Below, piece after piece: positions 5,287-5,298 of a DNA stretch of 5,298 nucleotides. Location of the stretch: positions 1 through 5,298 of the forward strand of contig JAYTEX010000084.1 in NCBI GenBank assembly GCA_043734785.1. The letters are read 5' to 3'. The notes under the pieces are model-generated. The model had not been told where the DNA came from. It saw nothing but the letters and a program-made list of their open reading frames with translations, and did no database searches. Source of the DNA: CAIKBL01 sp043734785 (GTDB taxonomy: Bacteria > Pseudomonadota > Gammaproteobacteria > Ga0077536). Each line of letters opens with the position of its first letter. Position 1 is the first letter of the stretch. Position numbers and translations under genes: made by a program.

Positions 5287-5298
5287 AACCGTTGGCAG

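Noticed and set aside
5274..5298. Tail of mnmG upstream of rsmG
   Set aside because: The order mnmG-rsmG is common, and one frame ends CQRLRH-stop here, but about six codons are too few to identify a gene.

Overview
The window carries a conserved bacterial chromosomal block read entirely from the minus strand. In transcription order (right to left) it holds rsmG, parA, parB, atpI, atpB, atpE, atpF and atpH. The gene order, the operon-type AtpB/AtpE/AtpF/AtpH sequences and the moderately GC-rich composition point to a proteobacterium. Resemblance of AtpB, AtpE, AtpF and AtpI to the E. coli proteins (for example the YGNMYAGE, FLEGAARQPEL and VWPPLM stretches) favours a gammaproteobacterium. A betaproteobacterium cannot be excluded by eye, and I cannot name a genus.

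Right part (about 2837-5298): rsmG encodes the 16S rRNA G527 methyltransferase and starts at a GTG close to the right edge. A 108-base spacer rich in inverted repeats separates it from parA, the chromosome-partition ATPase. parB, the CTP-dependent DNA clamp, follows after 22 bases. The parA and parB frames both extend upstream past their likely true starts, so I shortened them on ribosome-binding-site and family-start grounds.

Middle (about 2701-2836): the parB-atpI spacer contains a strong sigma70-type promoter (TTGACG, 18 bases, TACAAT) that should drive the ATP synthase operon. No convincing terminator follows parB, so some read-through is possible.

Left part (1-2700): atpI, atpB (subunit a), atpE (c), atpF (b) and atpH (delta) lie in the canonical order. 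The next gene should be atpA, whose likely ribosome-binding site sits at the left edge while its coding region is outside. Subunits a and c carry the essential arginine (R201) and carboxylate (D66), and c lacks the Na+-binding residues, so the enzyme should be proton-driven. atpE has the best ribosome-binding site of the set, as expected for the multi-copy c subunit, and a short GC hairpin centred on its stop codon.

I see no mobile element, CRISPR array, tRNA or rRNA, broken gene or unfamiliar protein family. The region is an ordinary core locus. The points worth a second look are small: repeats and dyads in the spacers, an in-frame tandem repeat at the end of rsmG, and a tandem octamer where the atpB ribosome-binding site should be.
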